Shown here in pieces: positions 11,715-14,199 of a DNA stretch of 14,199 nt. Both the position numbers and the translations under genes were made by a program. The DNA comes from a candidate division WWE3 bacterium (GTDB lineage Bacteria; Patescibacteriota; WWE3; UBA101185; UBA10185). Every line of letters begins with the position of its first letter. The stretch's first letter is position 1. The stretch spans positions 1 through 14,199 of the forward strand of contig JAGQNX010000042.1 of assembly GCA_020427865.1 (NCBI GenBank), given 5' to 3'. Under the pieces are notes generated by a model. The model made no database searches. It worked only from the letters and a program-made list of their open reading frames with translations, and had not been told where the DNA came from.

Positions 11715-14199
11715 TGTACCAATTTTTAGTTGTGTAATATTAGCTAAAGTTGATGTTTTAGGGGCATTCTCGTCAGTTTCACCGGTACTTAAATCATCCC
11801 CAAAGGCATCCACTACAGCTTTGGAAAAACTAGCGTAAGAATCTTTAGAATCCGCTATAGCAGAAGTCAAGTCAAGAAACTTTGCAATATGTGAGGAGGG
11901 CATAGACACATAATAAAACCTATACCCTTTGCGTAAACTTCTATCGACATGAGTGCAAGGTAGTGCAATACAGACAAGGTCTTGATTGGATCTAACGAAC
12001 GGATACTTATTTCTATCAATAGCAGTAGAAGGTATTATCTTACACTCAGCAACACCCGTTGCAAATTGAGAATGTATACTTTCATCTAAATAAGCTGTCG
12101 CCAAATAATATAAGTCCATTGCGTTTGAAGACTCCAAGTTATGATGAGCATGTGCACTATATCCACCAAGGCGTTGATCACGAAAATATGTAAAAGAAAC
12201 CGTCTCGGAATGCTTTACTAAATCACTAAGATAACTTTTTATAGTTTCTACATTAGACTCACCGGTGGCTAGGTGCTCCCCAGAAGCTGGAGGTATAGTA
12301 GTAGCACGGGTATCAGTAGACGTGTAAGAATTTGTTAACGAAAAGCTGTTTGCAAGTAATACAGTTTCTAAATCGAGAGACCCGTTCATATAGCTTTCTT
12401 GCAAAGATGCTAAAAGTTCATAGCGGGCGGTATCGTTTAAATCCCCTAGTTCCGGATGGTTGCTTAAATAGCTAGACATAAATTCTTCCCAATTTATAGA
12501 ACCAAAATCTAAAATCTCATAATTTTGTGGGGTTTCATGTTCGGTCAACTGGGACATAACATGTTGCAAGCGGCGTGCAGAATAGTTAGGACTAATAACA
12601 TCTAGTGCATACATAACTAACTGAAGCTCTTCCTTATTTAGGTTATCAATACCTCCAACCAAACCATAGTACTCACTTAATACATCATTTATTAGTCTGC
12701 GAGCTTCTTCTATAGATACATTGTTTTGCAAGGCATACAACTGGGCATGCAATTCTATAGCTTGTGAAATATCAATCTCAGACAAATGGGCAGTATCTAC
12801 AACGCCGTCAGTAGCTTCTAGTTCTAGTTGAGTTGTACTTCTGCGAGCCTGGGCAAACTCTAATTGTGTAATAGCCAATTCTGTCTCTGTAACTTGGTCT
12901 AGTGCATTAATTGCAACTTCGTTTAAATCTGCAAGATCTGACATAGTAACACCCGATACAAGACCCATTTCTATTTGTTTATGTAATCTAGAATAGGCAG
13001 CGTAAGCAAGAGTTTGAGGTCTACCTAATTTATGTGAAATTCTAAGCAAATGTTCATCATAAGCAGCGCACGATTGTTCTATACGTAATAAAGCTTCTGC
13101 AGATAACTGGGGATTGTTTCGAGCAGCCCTAAGCTGTCTATGCAAAAAGGCACGCATCTCAACGACACCTTCGGCAGAAACAGATGTTGTTTCTAGAACT
13201 CTTAAATTTTCTTGCAGTAATTTAAGAGTTTTGTCCTCGGTTTGTGCAGCAAGGTCATGTTCATAGTCAGATTGTGTGTACGTTAACCCCGCATGTGCAA
13301 AAGAAGCAGCAGATCTATCCAAATCTTTTCTTAAGTAGCCTATATGTAAATCATCTTTTACGACAAAGCCCCAATTTCCACTTTCATCTTTATACGGCAC
13401 TAAATAGTAAAATTTAGCACGTTCACTAGATAAACGCGTAAGTTGTTCTTGCTGGGAGGTACTTAGCTTAGAGTAAAAATCACTTGAAGCAAGAGCATCA
13501 CTCAAAGACACAGCAGCATCTAACCTAGCTTGTGCCATATAAACCTCTTTAGCAGTTAAAGGTGTTTGACTAGCATCATACTGTTTAACACGCAATCTGT
13601 TTACTTGGGGTTGTGCAACACCTTCAGCCGCGTTTAATGCGGGTACAAATAAATTTTCTGTAACAACCGTTACCCTCTTTACTACACCATTTGCATTTAC
13701 ATAATAGGTATTTGTAGAAAGCGCATAAGTAGGACGCTGTATAGTCTTGCGTGTAGAACCCAACCAACCTGTAGATTCATCATAAATAGGTTCCGCGTGC
13801 ATATTTAACATAGGAACATCTTCTTGAGATAACACAGTATTAAACCAAGAACGTACATCGTCAGAGGACGATACCAAAGGTTTTTCCCAAGCATTTGGGG
13901 TGGAGCTAGCAAGTTTTTCTTGTAATAGTGCACTAAGTTCTACATATCCTGCATGAGTATTACGATAGTTTTCTAAAGAGTGCTCGTACATTCGTACTAC
14001 GACTTCATCAGAAGCCACATCAGCACTAGCTTCCTTATATTTCTGTACATAAGACGTAATATCTGAAGAAATTTCAGAACGAGCTTCTTCAGCAAAAGCA
14101 TAAAGTTGAGCAAGTTCCGCATCTGAAAAGTTAGACACACCCGAAGCCGTTTCTAAAAAGTCTGCCAGACCTATATCAGAACCTTCAAATGCAGAGAGG
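11700..14199 (-). CDS. Very large protein of unknown function, N-terminus beyond the window
   Basis: At least 832 residues, open at the right edge. A GTG at 14138 could be read as a start, but the frame continues without a stop to 14199 with coding-like residues (LSAFEGSDIGLADFLET), so the gene is truncated here. I recognise no family. It is rich in Ala, Ser, Glu and Leu, with more Arg relative to Lys than its neighbours, and mostly helical with likely coiled stretches (bases about 12700-13300: ELHAQLYALQNNVSIEEARR, ALLRIEQSCAAYDEHLLRIS). Two beta-rich parts stand out: about 13370-13850 (TYYVNANGVVKRVTVVTENL, FYYLVPYKDESGNWGFVVKD) and a C-terminal domain at about 11860-12230 (SFTYFRDQRLGGYSAHAHHN, VCIALPCTHV, YRFYYVSMP). 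The tail after that is polar. No signal peptide or membrane helix is visible in this portion. It ends convergently with alaS. Confidence 0.8.
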   Translation of the reverse strand, partial: LSAFEGSDIGLADFLETASGVSNFSDAELAQLYAFAEEARSEISSDITSYVQKYKEASADVASDEVVVRMYEHSLENYRNTHAGYVELSALLQEKLASSTPNAWEKPLVSSSDDVRSWFNTVLSQEDVPMLNMHAEPIYDESTGWLGSTRKTIQRPTYALSTNTYYVNANGVVKRVTVVTENLFVPALNAAEGVAQPQVNRLRVKQYDASQTPLTAKEVYMAQARLDAAVSLSDALASSDFYSKLSTSQQEQLTRLSSERAKFYYLVPYKDESGNWGFVVKDDLHIGYLRKDLDRSAASFAHAGLTYTQSDYEHDLAAQTEDKTLKLLQENLRVLETTSVSAEGVVEMRAFLHRQLRAARNNPQLSAEALLRIEQSCAAYDEHLLRISHKLGRPQTLAYAAYSRLHKQIEMGLVSGVTMSDLADLNEVAINALDQVTETELAITQLEFAQARRSTTQLELEATDGVVDTAHLSEIDISQAIELHAQLYALQNNVSIEEARRLINDVLSEYYGLVGGIDNLNKEELQLVMYALDVISPNYSARRLQHVMSQLTEHETPQNYEILDFGSINWEEFMSSYLSNHPELGDLNDTARYELLASLQESYMNGSLDLETVLLANSFSLTNSYTSTDTRATTIPPASGEHLATGESNVETIKSYLSDLVKHSETVSFTYFRDQRLGGYSAHAHHNLESSNAMDLYYLATAYLDESIHSQFATGVAECKIIPSTAIDRNKYPFVRSNQDLVCIALPCTHVDRSLRKGYRFYYVSMPSSHIAKFLDLTSAIADSKDSYASFSKAVVDAFGDDLSTGETDENAPKTSTLANITQLKIGTSPRV

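Noticed and set aside
14136..14138. GTG as the real start of the large right-end gene
   Set aside because: The frame remains open with protein-like sequence to the window edge, and no promoter or Shine-Dalgarno precedes this GTG.
1..14199. CRISPR array, insertion sequence, tRNA or rRNA gene, or recoded UGA
   Set aside because: No spaced direct repeats, no terminal inverted repeats with a transposase, no cloverleaf or rRNA signature was seen, and UGA ends real genes.

Overview
The window is AT-rich and densely packed, with reduced enzymes and a PilM/FtsA-like plus baseplate-J-like gene pair. It looks like a chromosomal piece of a Candidate Phyla Radiation (Patescibacteria) bacterium, perhaps near WWE3/Katanobacteria or Microgenomates; this placement is inference from gene content. 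UGA is used as a genuine stop (pilM-like gene and alaS), so the UGA=Gly code of Gracilibacteria and Absconditabacteria does not apply.

Layout. 1-2625 is a minus-strand series read right to left: a 57-aa membrane protein, a HAD hydrolase, a free-standing MetG-C/CsaA-type tRNA-binding domain, a small membrane-anchored protein, and miaB (cut by the left edge). A small double zinc-ribbon gene (2691-2939, plus) diverges from this series. 2950-6274 is a tight minus-strand operon, pilM/ftsA-like, then a baseplate-J-like membrane protein, then yqgF, joined by ATGA and TAATG overlaps. A membrane-anchored alpha/beta hydrolase (6342-7361, plus) diverges from it and converges on pyrG (7363-9048, minus). 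A small protein with ADP-ribosyltransferase-like features (9089-9610, minus) diverges from a T-box-controlled alaS (9888-11714, plus). The right end is a very large unrecognised protein (11700 to past 14199, minus), open at its N-terminal end.

The gene content joins translation (MiaB, tRNA-binding domain, AlaRS), nucleotide metabolism (CTP synthase), RNA/DNA housekeeping (YqgF) and the cell envelope (PilM/baseplate-J pair, anchored hydrolase, small membrane proteins). The best evidence for regulation is a T-box leader with promoter, antiterminator, terminator and Shine-Dalgarno ahead of alaS.

The most striking pattern is at the other starts. Five minus- or plus-strand genes have a clear -10 hexamer (TATAAT or TAAAAT) ending 6 or 7 bases before the start codon, pyrG has one 5 bases before, and the ART-like gene has a TATAGT 9 bases before. 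That predicts leaderless or nearly leaderless mRNAs. alaS, which needs a leader for its T-box, is the one gene that clearly carries a Shine-Dalgarno.
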